From Enhygromyxa salina (GTDB lineage: Bacteria; Myxococcota_A; Polyangia; Nannocystales; Nannocystaceae): a stretch of DNA of 43,401 bases. A program made the position numbers and the translations under genes. Below the pieces are notes generated by a model. That model had not been told where the DNA came from. It saw only the letters and a list, made by a program, of their open reading frames with translations, and did no database searches. Shown here piece after piece: positions 32,497-39,258 of the stretch; the first letter of the stretch is position 1; every line of letters starts with the position of its first letter. The stretch lies in assembly GCF_002994615.1 (NCBI RefSeq), contig NZ_PVNK01000201.1, positions 1 through 43,401 of the forward strand. The letters are read 5' to 3'.

Positions 32497-33810
32497 TCAG
32501 CTCAGCCAGTCGGGGTAGCGCTCGTCGCCGAGCAGCTCTTCGACTCGGCGTCGGGGACGTACGACCGCCCAGCGATCGCCGCTGACCAACACCTCGGACG
32601 CCAAGGGGCGCGTGTTGTAGGTGCTGGCCATGGCCATGCCGTAGGCACCCGCGCCGAGCACCGCGAGCAGCTCCCCGCGCGCGGGCCACGGGATCGGACG
32701 CTCGCGGGCGAGAAAGTCGCCGCACTCGCAGATCGGGCCGACGACGTCGACGGGCTCGAGCGCGGCGTCGGGGGCGGGCAGCTCGACTGGAACGATCGCG
32801 TGATAGGCCTCGTATAGAGCGGGGCGCAGGAGGTCGTTCATCGCCGCGTCGACGATCACGAATTTTTTGGTCTCGCCCTGCTTGCGCATGACCACCCGCG
32901 AGAGCAAGACGCCCGCGTTCCCGACCAGGTAGCGGCCCGGCTCGAGGACCAGCTCGCAGTCGAGATCGGCCGTCGCGTCGACCAGCGCGCGGCCCCAACG
33001 ATCCGCCTCGAGCACCGGGTCGTTGCCCTCGTAGGCGATCCCGAGGCCGCCGCCGAGATCGAGCTGCCGGAGCTTGACGCCGCGCTCGGCGAGCGCGTCG
33101 ATCAGCTCGCGCATCCGCGCGAGGCTGTCGAGGAAGGGCGCGGAGTCGACGATCTGCGAGCCGATGTGGCAGGCGAGGCCGACGAGCTCGAGCGCCGGGT
33201 GCTCGTGAGCCCGCAGCGCGAGCGCGAGACCCTGCTCCATCGCAATGCCGAATTTGGCCTCGCGGAGGCCAGTGGCGAGGTAGGGGTGCGTGTCGGGATC
33301 GACGTCGGGGTTGATCCGGAGGCTGACCGGCGCCCGAACCCCGAGCTTCGCCGCGCGCTCGGCCACGAGCTCGAGCTCCTCGGCCGACTCGAGGTTGATC
33401 GAGCGCACCTTGGCCGCGAGCGCGGCGTCGATCTCAGCGGGCTGCTTGCCGACGCCGGAGAACACGATCTTGTCGCCGGGGATCCCGGCCGCGAGCGCGC
33501 GCTCGAGCTCGCCACCGGACACGATGTCGGCCCCGGCACCGAGCCGCGCGAGCGTGCGCAGCACGGCCTGGTTGCTGTTGGCCTTGACCGCGTAGCAGAT
33601 CAAGGTTGGGCGAGCCGCGAGCGCCTCGACCAGGCCGCGGTAGCGCTGCTCGATGTGGGCCGCGCCGTAGACGTAGACCGGGGTCCCGACCTCGGCCGCG
33701 ATCGTGCGCAGATCGACGTCTTCCATGTACAGGTTGTCATCGACGATGCGCAGGCCAAAGCGCTGGGGATCGTCGCGGACGAGCAGGTGATCGGGGCGGC
33801 GCTCGCTCAC
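32497..33810 (-). CDS. lysA: Diaminopimelate decarboxylase
   Basis: A 437-residue PLP enzyme that makes L-lysine from meso-diaminopimelate. The PLP lysine is Lys76 in YAVKANSN; HIGSQI, the Gly-rich LGGGLGI phosphate loop, EPGRYLVG and the active-site Cys in CECGDFLAR are all present. GTG 33810 gives a normal N-terminus (RIVDDNLYMEDVDLRTIAAE aligns with the usual start); the longer frame adds only Arg/Cys-rich sequence. It stands alone, transcribed away from the repeat region. Confidence 0.94.
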   Translation of the reverse strand: MSERRPDHLLVRDDPQRFGLRIVDDNLYMEDVDLRTIAAEVGTPVYVYGAAHIEQRYRGLVEALAARPTLICYAVKANSNQAVLRTLARLGAGADIVSGGELERALAAGIPGDKIVFSGVGKQPAEIDAALAAKVRSINLESAEELELVAERAAKLGVRAPVSLRINPDVDPDTHPYLATGLREAKFGIAMEQGLALALRAHEHPALELVGLACHIGSQIVDSAPFLDSLARMRELIDALAERGVKLRQLDLGGGLGIAYEGNDPVLEADRWGRALVDATADLDCELVLEPGRYLVGNAGVLLSRVVMRKQGETKKFVIVDAAMNDLLRPALYEAYHAIVPVELPAPDAALEPVDVVGPICECGDFLARERPIPWPARGELLAVLGAGAYGMAMASTYNTRPLASEVLVSGDRWAVVRPRRRVEELLGDERYPDWLS

Positions 33811-34018
33811 CACGCTGCGTTGCCACGCGCGCGGGGGCAAGTCAACGCTGGACTGGCCGCGAACCCGCTCATGGCGACAGCACACACATGTCGTTGTGCG
33901 CCGGGCTCGCGTCTACGGACAGACGCATAGAATAGCCAATCGCGGGCTGATCGGCAGCAAGCAAATTCCGCACTCGAGTTCGTGGCGCCGCGACCACCTC
34001 GTCCGACCAAGGAAAGGG
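33811..34018. other. Region upstream of lysA
   Basis: No gene is seen. A perfect hairpin GCGTCT/AGACGC (33909-33914/33921-33926, loop ACGGAC) lies about 100 bases upstream of lysA. The lysA promoter is likely here but could not be fixed. No lysine riboswitch pattern was recognised. Confidence 0.35.
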
Positions 34019-34055
34019 CCCCGAACTGCGGAGGTAGCGGCTCCGCAGCTCGGGG
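34019..34055. terminator. Strong hairpin, possible minus-strand terminator
   Basis: CCCCGA-A-CTGCGGAG (34019-34033) pairs with CTCCGCAG-C-TCGGGG (34041-34055) with a single A-C mismatch. On the minus strand it is followed by CCCTTTCCTT, so it could stop read-through towards lysA. It also lies just before the promoter-like site at 34083. Confidence 0.4.
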
Positions 34056-34082
34056 CGATGCGTCCGCGGTTGAGGATCTGCT

Positions 34083-34112
34083 TTGGCCGCGACCCGCAGT
34101 CACTGCTAGGAT
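34083..34112 (+). promoter_or_regulatory. Candidate promoter of a small transcription unit
   Basis: TTGGCC (34083-34088), 18-base spacer, TAGGAT (34107-34112). It would start RNA near 34119, about 32 bases before the small ORF. Confidence 0.4.
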
Positions 34113-34150
34113 CGAATTGTCGCCACAGGCACCCGGTACAGGAGGTGTAC

Positions 34151-34228
34151 ATGATCGAAACACGAGCCCCGATCCTTTCCCCTTCCCGCTTTTGGACAGC
34201 CTGCGCCGCGAAAGGAGGCAGCTCCTAG
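34151..34228 (+). CDS. Small ORF of 25 codons with strong ribosome site
   Basis: MIETRAPILSPSRF, ending TACAAKGGSS and a TAG stop. AGGAGGT (34140-34146) lies 4 bases before the ATG and is the best Shine-Dalgarno match in the window, where many genes have none. A candidate promoter precedes it and a clear terminator follows at 34457. The peptide has no signal or membrane segment and matches no precursor I know. It could be a leader peptide, a small protein, or chance. No modification enzyme is nearby. The 230 bases after it hold several hairpins. Confidence 0.4.
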   Translation: MIETRAPILSPSRFWTACAAKGGSS

Positions 34229-34456
34229 TCCACGGCTGGGCGGTCGGCCAACAAACTTCGAGCGCGCCACCGCCTCCCCACGATCACACTCCTGACACGG
34301 GTGCTTGCCCGTGAATCGGCTCCAGACGAGCCACAACAACCCCGGCCGATGATCCCGGCCACCGCGTCAGCCCCCGCCCTTGATGACGCGCGATAACCAA
34401 CCCGAGGCCCGCGGGGGACCTCGAAACGAGGAACCGGGACCGCCCGGGGCGACCAG
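34229..34456 (+). other. Hairpin-rich stretch between the small ORF and its terminator
   Basis: Exact inverted repeats at 34296-34313 (CACGGG/CCCGTG), 34318-34332 (GGCTC/GAGCC) and 34419-34431 (CCTCG/CGAGG). With the terminator this could be a structured RNA about 370 bases long. No open frame of note. Confidence 0.3.
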
Positions 34457-34485
34457 AGGGAGAGGCAAGCGCCTCTCCCTTTCTT
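34457..34485 (+). terminator. Intrinsic terminator
   Basis: AGGGAGAGGC (34457-34466), loop AAGC, exact complement (34471-34480), then TTCTT. It ends the candidate small transcription unit. Confidence 0.75.
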
Positions 34486-34606
34486 CGACCCCCCGCGGCC
34501 GTTAGCGACTCTGCCACGCACGGCCGCTGCGCGGCCGGTCCGGTCGCGCACCATTCGGACGGATCGTTGGTCGAGTGGTGCCGACCGAGGGCAAGTTTCG
34601 AGCCCC
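34483..34606. repeat. Repeat family, partly inverted copy
   Basis: 34483-34528 is an inverted, slightly diverged copy of the tail GGCCGTGCGTGGCAGAGTCG found in units to the right. It is followed in direct orientation by the alternative tail (TCCGGTCGCGCACCATTCGG and onward to GCAAGTTTCGAG). Confidence 0.65.
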
Positions 34607-34740
34607 CCGTTGCGCAGCTCCTACCAGCCCACCGAGCGCCGAGCGCAGCGAGGAGCGACCGGCCGCTTGCGGCCGGTCCGGTCGCGCACCATTCGGACGG
34701 ACCGCTGGTCGAGTAGTGCCGACCGAGGGCAAGTTTCTAG
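34607..34740. repeat. Repeat unit A1
   Basis: Core starting CCGTTGCGCAGCTCCTACC, through GCAGCGAGGAGCGACC, then hairpin GGCCGC-TT-GCGGCC and the TCCGGTCGCGCACC tail. It lacks the leading CCCCCTTTTAGGGGG hairpin. Confidence 0.85.
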
Positions 34741-34898
34741 CCCCCTTTTAGGGGGCCACGCAGCCCGTTGCGCAGCTCCTACCAGCCCACCGAGCGCCGA
34801 GCGCAGCGAGGAGCGACCAGCCGCTTGCGGCCGGTCCGGTCGCGCACCATTCGGACGGACCGTTGGTCGAGTGGTGCCGACCGAGGGCAAGTTTCGAG
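34741..34898. repeat. Repeat unit A2
   Basis: Full unit: CCCCCTTTTAGGGGG hairpin, core CCGTTGCGCAGCTCCTACC, hairpin, and the TCCGGTCGCGCACC tail ending GCAAGTTTCGAG. 158 bases. Confidence 0.9.
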
Positions 34899-35037
34899 CC
34901 CCCTTTTAGGGGGCCACGCAGACCGTTGCGCAGCTGATACTAGCCCACCGAGCGACGAGCGCAGCGAGGAGCGACCGGCCGCGCAGCGGCCGTGCGTGGC
35001 AGAGTCGCCAACGCCCGGGGGGGTCAAAGAAGCCAAG
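34899..35037. repeat. Repeat unit B1 (intact target of the intron)
   Basis: Same start and core (with small changes, GATACTAG for CCTACCAG), but the second tail: GGCCGTGCGTGGC followed by AGAGTCGCCAACGCCCGG and GGTCAAAGAAGCCAAG. It shows the uninterrupted intron target site. Confidence 0.9.
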
Positions 35038-35138
35038 CCCCCTTTTAGGGGGCCACGCAGCCCGTTGCGCAGCTCCTACCAGCCCACCGAGCGACGAGCG
35101 CAGCGAGGAGCGACCGGCCGCTTGCGGCCGTGCGTGGC
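35038..35138. repeat. Repeat unit B2, left part (interrupted by intron)
   Basis: Begins CCCCCTTTTAGGGGG and ends ...GTGCGTGGC. It resumes after the intron at 36992 with AGAGTCGCC and ends at 37028. Confidence 0.9.
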
Positions 35139-35546
35139 GTGTGCCTGGCATGGGCACTGACCAGGAGGTGAGAGTCCTCCCCAAGGAGACCGTGAACGAG
35201 GAAAGGGAAGCGCAAGGACGCGAAGGTCCACAGGGGCCGGAGGGTCTGGAGGAAGCGTGAAACGAACCAGCGGGTCGACGTACAGAAATCGGATTTGAGG
35301 CGGGGTGTCCGGGCGAGCGTGCGCCACAGCGCGAGCTCATCACGGTCAAGAAAGGGCATCACGTATATCCGGCGGCGTGCTGGGAAGGTCAGTGCTCTTA
35401 CCCAGGGAGAGCTCGCTCTAGGGCCTGAAAGGGCAACGTGGTCACGCACGCGGAGCGAGCAGTCAGCAGAGGTCATAGTAGGCGCGCAGCGCGCTGAAGG
35501 ACCGAACGAGAGCGAGGGCGCGACGCCCAGGAGTCTCAGAGAAGTC

Positions 35547-36902
35547 ATGGCTCAGACGTTCAAACAACTGAAGCTCCCGCTGTGGTCGACCGGTGCATCC
35601 CGCGAGACCCAACGAAGCGAGCAGACTTCGACGGCGGCGACTGGAAACGAAGGCCCAGGCACGCGCGCGCTGATGCGCGAGGTGGTTGACCACCTCAACA
35701 TCGAACGCGCGGCGAAGCGAGTGATGAGCAACAAGGGAGCCCCAGGCATCGACGGTATGCCGGTCGGCGAGCTCGCCGGCTGGGTGCACAAGCACTGGCC
35801 GGAGGTCCGCGAGCAGCTGCTCGCGGGAACGTACGAGCCCTCACCGGTGCGACGGGTGATGATCCCGAAGCGCGGGGGTGGCGAGCGAATGCTCGGCATC
35901 CCGACGGTGATCGACCGGCTGATCCAGCAAGCGATCTTGCTGGTGCTGCAGCCGCACATCGACCCAACCTTCAGTGACCACAGCTACGGTTTTCGTCCGG
36001 GCCGCTCGGCCCATGACGCGGTCTCGCAGATGCGGGACATCGTCGTCGAAGGCCGGGTGTGGGTCGTGGACATCGACCTCGAGAAATTTTTCGACCGGGT
36101 CAACCACGACATACTGATGGACAGGCTGGCGAAGCGGGTGGAGGACCGAGAGGTGCTGAGGGTAATCCGCCGTTACCTCAACGCCGGCGTGATGGTGGAC
36201 GGGGTGAAGGTGGTGCGGGACGACGGGACACCGCAAGGAGGTCCGCTGTCGCCGCTTCTTGCGAACGTGTACCTCGACGAGGTGGACAAGGAGCTCGAGC
36301 AGCGAGGGCACGCGTTCGTCCGCTATGCGGACGACCTGCGGGTGCTCGTGAAGTCGAAGCGAGCCGGCGAGCGCGTGATGCGTTGGCTGGTCAAGCGCTT
36401 CGGCAAGCTCAAACTTCGGGTCAACGAATCGAAGAGCACGGTCGCCCGGGTCTACGAGCGGCCGTTCCTGAGCTTCTCCTTGTGGGAAGACAAGGAAGGA
36501 CGCCCGAAAATCGGGGTGGCGAGCAAGGCCATGGGCGCGATGAAGGAACGGGTCCGCGAGCTCACGAAGAGGACTCGCGGCCGTGCGGTGAAGCAGGTCG
36601 TCGCCGAGCTGAGCGCCTACCTGCTGGGATGGTGGAACTACTTCGGAATCACGGAAGCGCCTGGGAAGATCCAGGCCGTAGAGGGATGGATGAGGCGCCG
36701 CGTGCGGTGCCTCATCCTCTCCCAGTACAAGAAACCGAAGCGGGCCTACAAGGCGCTGCGGGCTCTGGGAGCCTCGGACAAGGTCGCCCGGAGGGTGGCC
36801 GCACACATCCGACACAAGTGGCGCATCTCGACAGGCAGGGTGAATCGCGTGCTCACGAACTCGTACCTCGCTGCACTGGGGGTCCCAACCCTGGTCAAGT
36901 GA
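35547..36902 (+). CDS. ltrA: Group II intron reverse transcriptase/maturase
   Basis: A 451-residue protein that helps the intron splice and copies it into new DNA sites. RT blocks in order: GAPGIDGMPV (64-73), RRVMIPKRGGGERMLGIPT, YGFRPGRSAHDA, catalytic Asp177 in DIDLEKFFD, GTPQGGPLSPLLANVYLDE (227-245), and YADD (260-263). The maturase X domain has LLGWWNYFG and the C-terminal RRRVRCLILSQYKKPKR to LTNSYLAALGVPTLVK, as in class C proteins. No HNH endonuclease follows. ATG 35547 is chosen as the usual N-terminus; a longer frame would extend into intron RNA domains. Confidence 0.93.
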   Translation: MAQTFKQLKLPLWSTGASRETQRSEQTSTAATGNEGPGTRALMREVVDHLNIERAAKRVMSNKGAPGIDGMPVGELAGWVHKHWPEVREQLLAGTYEPSPVRRVMIPKRGGGERMLGIPTVIDRLIQQAILLVLQPHIDPTFSDHSYGFRPGRSAHDAVSQMRDIVVEGRVWVVDIDLEKFFDRVNHDILMDRLAKRVEDREVLRVIRRYLNAGVMVDGVKVVRDDGTPQGGPLSPLLANVYLDEVDKELEQRGHAFVRYADDLRVLVKSKRAGERVMRWLVKRFGKLKLRVNESKSTVARVYERPFLSFSLWEDKEGRPKIGVASKAMGAMKERVRELTKRTRGRAVKQVVAELSAYLLGWWNYFGITEAPGKIQAVEGWMRRRVRCLILSQYKKPKRAYKALRALGASDKVARRVAAHIRHKWRISTGRVNRVLTNSYLAALGVPTLVK

Positions 36903-36915
36903 CCTCAAGCGATCG

Positions 36916-36949
36916 AACCGCCTGGTGCGGACCCGCATGCCAGGTGGTG
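36916..36949 (+). ncRNA. Group II intron domain V
   Basis: A 34-base hairpin: ACCGCCTGG pairs with CCAGGTGGT, a two-sided bulge, then GCG-GACC-CGC. It lies 14 bases after the ORF stop and has the size and shape of the catalytic domain V. Confidence 0.8.
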
Positions 36950-36991
36950 TGGGAGGGGCCCGCCGGGGAGACCCGGCGCCCCTATCCCGAT
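36950..36991 (+). ncRNA. Group II intron domain VI with branch point
   Basis: GGGA-GGGGC-CGCCGGG pairs with CCCGGCG-CCCC-TATCCC. A36984 in CCCCTATCCC is unpaired and sits 7 bases before the 3' end, as expected of the branch-point adenosine. Confidence 0.75.
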
Positions 36992-37028
36992 AGAGTCGCC
37001 AACGCCCGGGGGGGTCAAAGAAGCCAAG
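36992..37028. repeat. Repeat unit B2, right part
   Basis: AGAGTCGCCAACGCCCGG to GAAGCCAAG: the 3' half of the repeat unit split by the intron. Confidence 0.9.
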
Positions 37029-37167
37029 CCCCCTTTTAGGGGGCCACGCAGACCGTTGCGCAGCTCCTACCAGCCCACCGAGCGACGAGCGCAGCGAGGA
37101 GCGACCGGCCGCTTGCGGCCGTGCGTGGCAGAGTCGCCAACGCCCGGGGGGGTCTAAGAAAGCCAGC
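37029..37167. repeat. Repeat unit B3, running into dnaJ
   Basis: A full uninterrupted copy of the B type. Its end (GGTCTAAGAAAGCCAG, versus GGTCAAAGAAGCCAAG elsewhere) covers the dnaJ stop codon at 37154-37156 and its last codons. Confidence 0.88.
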
Positions 37168-38266
37168 CCAGGAGGCCTTTTTTCTTGGCGGCGACGTCGA
37201 GGCCCATCTCTTTGGCCAGCTCGCGCAGGGTCTCTTCTTGCTCGCTGGTCAGCTTTTTGGGCACGGTCACGCGCACGCGGATGTGGTGATCGCCCTTGCT
37301 GCCGCGGCCGCCGAGCACGGGGATGCCTTCGCCGCGGCGGGTGATGACGCTCTCGGGTTGGGTGCCGGGATCGATGTCGAGCTCGGTCTCGCCGGTCAGG
37401 GTCGGGATCGTGACCTTGGTGCCGAGCGTGGCCTGGAACATCGAGATCTCGATCTCGCTGAAGATGTCGTACTCCTCGCGCTCGAACCGCTCGTCGGGCT
37501 CGACGCGCAGGAGCACGTAGAGGTTGCCCGCTGGTCCGCCCAAGACGCCGGGCTGTCCGCCGCCGGGCACCCGCAGGGTCTGACCGTCGTCGACACCCGC
37601 GGGGATCCGGACGGTCAGCTTGGTCTCTTTTTGGACCGCGCCGCTGCCGGAGCAGGTGCTGCACGGGGTCTCGATGATCTGGCCGCGTCCGCGGCAGCGC
37701 GGGCAGGTGGTCTGGACCCGGAAGAAGCCCTGGGCGTGGACGACCTGGCCGTGACCCTTGCAGTCGGGGCAGGTCGTGGGCGAGGTCCCCGGCTCGGCGC
37801 CGGTGCCATCGCAGGCCTCGCACTCGACCCGCTTGGGCACGGTGATCTCGTGCTCGCTGCCCTCGACGGCCTCCATGAAGGGGATCTCCATGGCCATCTT
37901 GAGATCGGCGCCGCGCTGGGGGCCGCCGCGTCGGCGCCCGCCGCCGTTGAAGCCGAGGTTGCCGAACAGATCCCCGAACAGATCGCCGAAGTGCGCGAAG
38001 ATCTCGTCGGTTCCGGAGAAACCCTGGAAGCCGGCGCCGCGCGGACCCTCGTGGCCGAACTGGTCGTAGAGCTGACGCTTCTGATCGTCGCTGAGGACCT
38101 CGAAGGCCTCGGCGCAGTCCTTGAACAGGTCTTCCGCCTCGGGGTTGTCAGGGTTGCGATCGGGGTGAAACTCCATCGCACGCTTGCGATAAGCGCGTTT
38201 AATCTCGATCGAGGTGGCCTCCCGCGAGACTCCAAGGACTTCGTAGTAATCCCGTTTTGCGGACAC
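37154..38266 (-). CDS. dnaJ: Chaperone DnaJ (Hsp40)
   Basis: A 370-residue co-chaperone of DnaK. The J domain has HPD at 34-36, followed by a Gly/Phe linker (GAGFQGFSG, LFGDLFGNLGFNGGG). The zinc region has all four CxxCxGxG repeats: CEACDGTG, CPDCKGHG, CPRCRGRG and CSTCSGSG. Two substrate-binding domains follow. GTG 38266 (MSAKRDYYEVLGV) is the only sensible start and lies 8 bases after the -10 of a full promoter, so the message should be leaderless. The gene's 3' end lies within a repeat unit. Confidence 0.97.
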   Translation of the reverse strand: MSAKRDYYEVLGVSREATSIEIKRAYRKRAMEFHPDRNPDNPEAEDLFKDCAEAFEVLSDDQKRQLYDQFGHEGPRGAGFQGFSGTDEIFAHFGDLFGDLFGNLGFNGGGRRRGGPQRGADLKMAMEIPFMEAVEGSEHEITVPKRVECEACDGTGAEPGTSPTTCPDCKGHGQVVHAQGFFRVQTTCPRCRGRGQIIETPCSTCSGSGAVQKETKLTVRIPAGVDDGQTLRVPGGGQPGVLGGPAGNLYVLLRVEPDERFEREEYDIFSEIEISMFQATLGTKVTIPTLTGETELDIDPGTQPESVITRRGEGIPVLGGRGSKGDHHIRVRVTVPKKLTSEQEETLRELAKEMGLDVAAKKKGLLGWLS

Positions 38267-38274
38267 CGCGCGGG

Positions 38275-38303
38275 AAGCTAAGGCCGGGTAGAGTGTGTGT
38301 CAA
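38275..38303 (-). promoter_or_regulatory. Promoter of dnaJ
   Basis: TTGACA (38303-38298), spacer of exactly 17, TAGCTT (38280-38275), then 8 bases to the GTG. The best sigma-70-type match in the window. No heat-shock CIRCE inverted repeat is seen. Confidence 0.7.
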
Positions 38304-38403
38304 CCAGCGCTGTTGCGCGGCCCTGGCGGGGATGGCTACTACTCCCCCTGTGGTATGGTCCCGGCCCCGATTGCGGGATTGCCAGCCTCACGAGAGAAGC
38401 GTC

Positions 38404-39060
38404 ATGCCCAGCCCCCGCGTTGCCATCACCGTCGCCGCCGTCGCCATCGCGCTCGCTAGTTTGACGAGCTGCAAGGAGGAAGACACCCGCCTGTTCGACG
38501 AGGCTGGCGTGTGGACGCTCGAGAAGTACTCGCTCGAGGGGATGCCCTACCAGGACATCGATCAGGGCCGCAAAAACCGCTTCTTGCTCCGCTTCAAGCC
38601 CGACGACGGCGTCGTCGCGGCCGCCGCGTGTCACGAGCAGGGCACCGACATCGACGTCAACAGCTCGACCTGTGTCAACGCGGGCTTGTCGACGTGGAGC
38701 TGTCAGTGCTTCGCCTACACCTACGAGGAGTCGACGATGATCTGGCAGGAGTTCGCGCCGGGCGAGCCCCCGCCGGTCGTCGGCATTCCGAGCGGCGATG
38801 GCGGCACGGGTGACACCGGCGGCACGATGGAGGGCGACTCGCACGATCTCTCGCTCTCGAGCTTCGGGGACTTGAGCGCGACCTACGAGTTCCACTCGTT
38901 GCCCATGGGCCTGTTCAACAGCGACGGCGACCTCGCCAAGCACGTGTTTCAGATCAAGGCCGACACGGTCTGGACCGAGGTCGACCTCAACGACGACGGC
39001 GTCCCGGATCTCGAGGCCTGCTCGCAGTCTTGCTTCCCGTCTGAAGCAGCCAGCGGCTGA
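38404..39060 (+). CDS. Putative lipoprotein of unknown function
   Basis: A 218-residue protein divergent from dnaJ. The signal peptide ends in LTSC (Cys23). The mature protein is acidic, with a lipocalin-like opening (GVWTLEKYSLEGMPYQD, then RFLLRFKPDDGVVAAAAC) and pairs of Cys, plus a Gly/Thr/Asp linker and a Ca-binding-like DLNDDGVPD. A barrel-type envelope protein is possible, but no family is firmly recognised. TATGGT at 38354 is a possible -10. Confidence 0.7.
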   Translation: MPSPRVAITVAAVAIALASLTSCKEEDTRLFDEAGVWTLEKYSLEGMPYQDIDQGRKNRFLLRFKPDDGVVAAAACHEQGTDIDVNSSTCVNAGLSTWSCQCFAYTYEESTMIWQEFAPGEPPPVVGIPSGDGGTGDTGGTMEGDSHDLSLSSFGDLSATYEFHSLPMGLFNSDGDLAKHVFQIKADTVWTEVDLNDDGVPDLEACSQSCFPSEAASG

Positions 39061-39113
39061 CCGGGTTGGCCAGCCCCTGGCGCCGTTGGCGTTCGAGGGC
39101 TATCGTCGCCGAC

Positions 39114-39207
39114 GGAAGTGCATGGCCCGCTGGTGCGGCCCCCGGTCTTCAAAACCGGTGTGGGGCGCGAGAGCGTCCCGGGCAGGTTCGATTCCTGTGC
39201 ATTTCCG
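39114..39207 (+). tRNA. selC: tRNA-Sec (TCA), selenocysteine
   Basis: A 94-base tRNA with the marks of bacterial tRNA-Sec: an 8-bp acceptor stem (GGAAGTGC/GCATTTCC), discriminator G39207, anticodon stem CCGGT/ACCGG around CTTCAAA with anticodon TCA (39149-39151), a long variable arm (GGGGCGCGAGAGCGTCCC region) and T-arm CAGGTTCGATTCCTG. CCA is not encoded. It decodes UGA as selenocysteine with SelB, so selA, selB and selD should be elsewhere. It lies 53 bases after the lipoprotein stop; TATCGT at 39101 may be its -10. Confidence 0.96.
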
Positions 39208-39245
39208 TTCAGGCCGGCCGGCGCCCACAGCCTCGATCTTGGCGC

Positions 39246-39251
39246 TACACT
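39246..39251 (+). promoter_or_regulatory. Candidate -10 element of hemF
   Basis: TACACT, 7 bases before the hemF ATG, with no Shine-Dalgarno site. Suggests a leaderless message starting inside the gap after tRNA-Sec. Confidence 0.35.
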
Positions 39252-39258
39252 CTCGCCG

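Larger units (their letters stand above)
35139..36991 (+). mobile_element. Group II intron, probably bacterial class C, 1853 bp
   Basis: Boundaries come from comparison with the uninterrupted copies at 34899 and 37029: the exon joins GTGCGTGGC to AGAGTCGCC. The intron starts GTGTG (the GUGYG consensus) and ends CCCGAT (the AY consensus). It encodes an RT/maturase and ends with recognisable domains V and VI. Insertion lies 8 bases after the hairpin CGGCCGC-TT-GCGGCCG, and class C introns are known to prefer sites just after terminator-like stem-loops. The ORF lacks an endonuclease domain, also as in class C. It looks complete and may be active. Confidence 0.92.

Noticed and set aside
33811..34150. 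Lysine riboswitch before lysA
   Set aside because: Only simple hairpins are seen; none of the conserved lysine riboswitch core could be recognised.
34502..35548. Several repeated frames of 70-170 codons in the repeat region
   Set aside because: They arise because the repeats happen to stay open; similar peptides recur only because the DNA does, and they cross hairpins and the intron border.
35841..37823. Minus-strand frame of 660 codons
   Set aside because: Runs antisense through the intron RT, across repeats, and out of frame through dnaJ.
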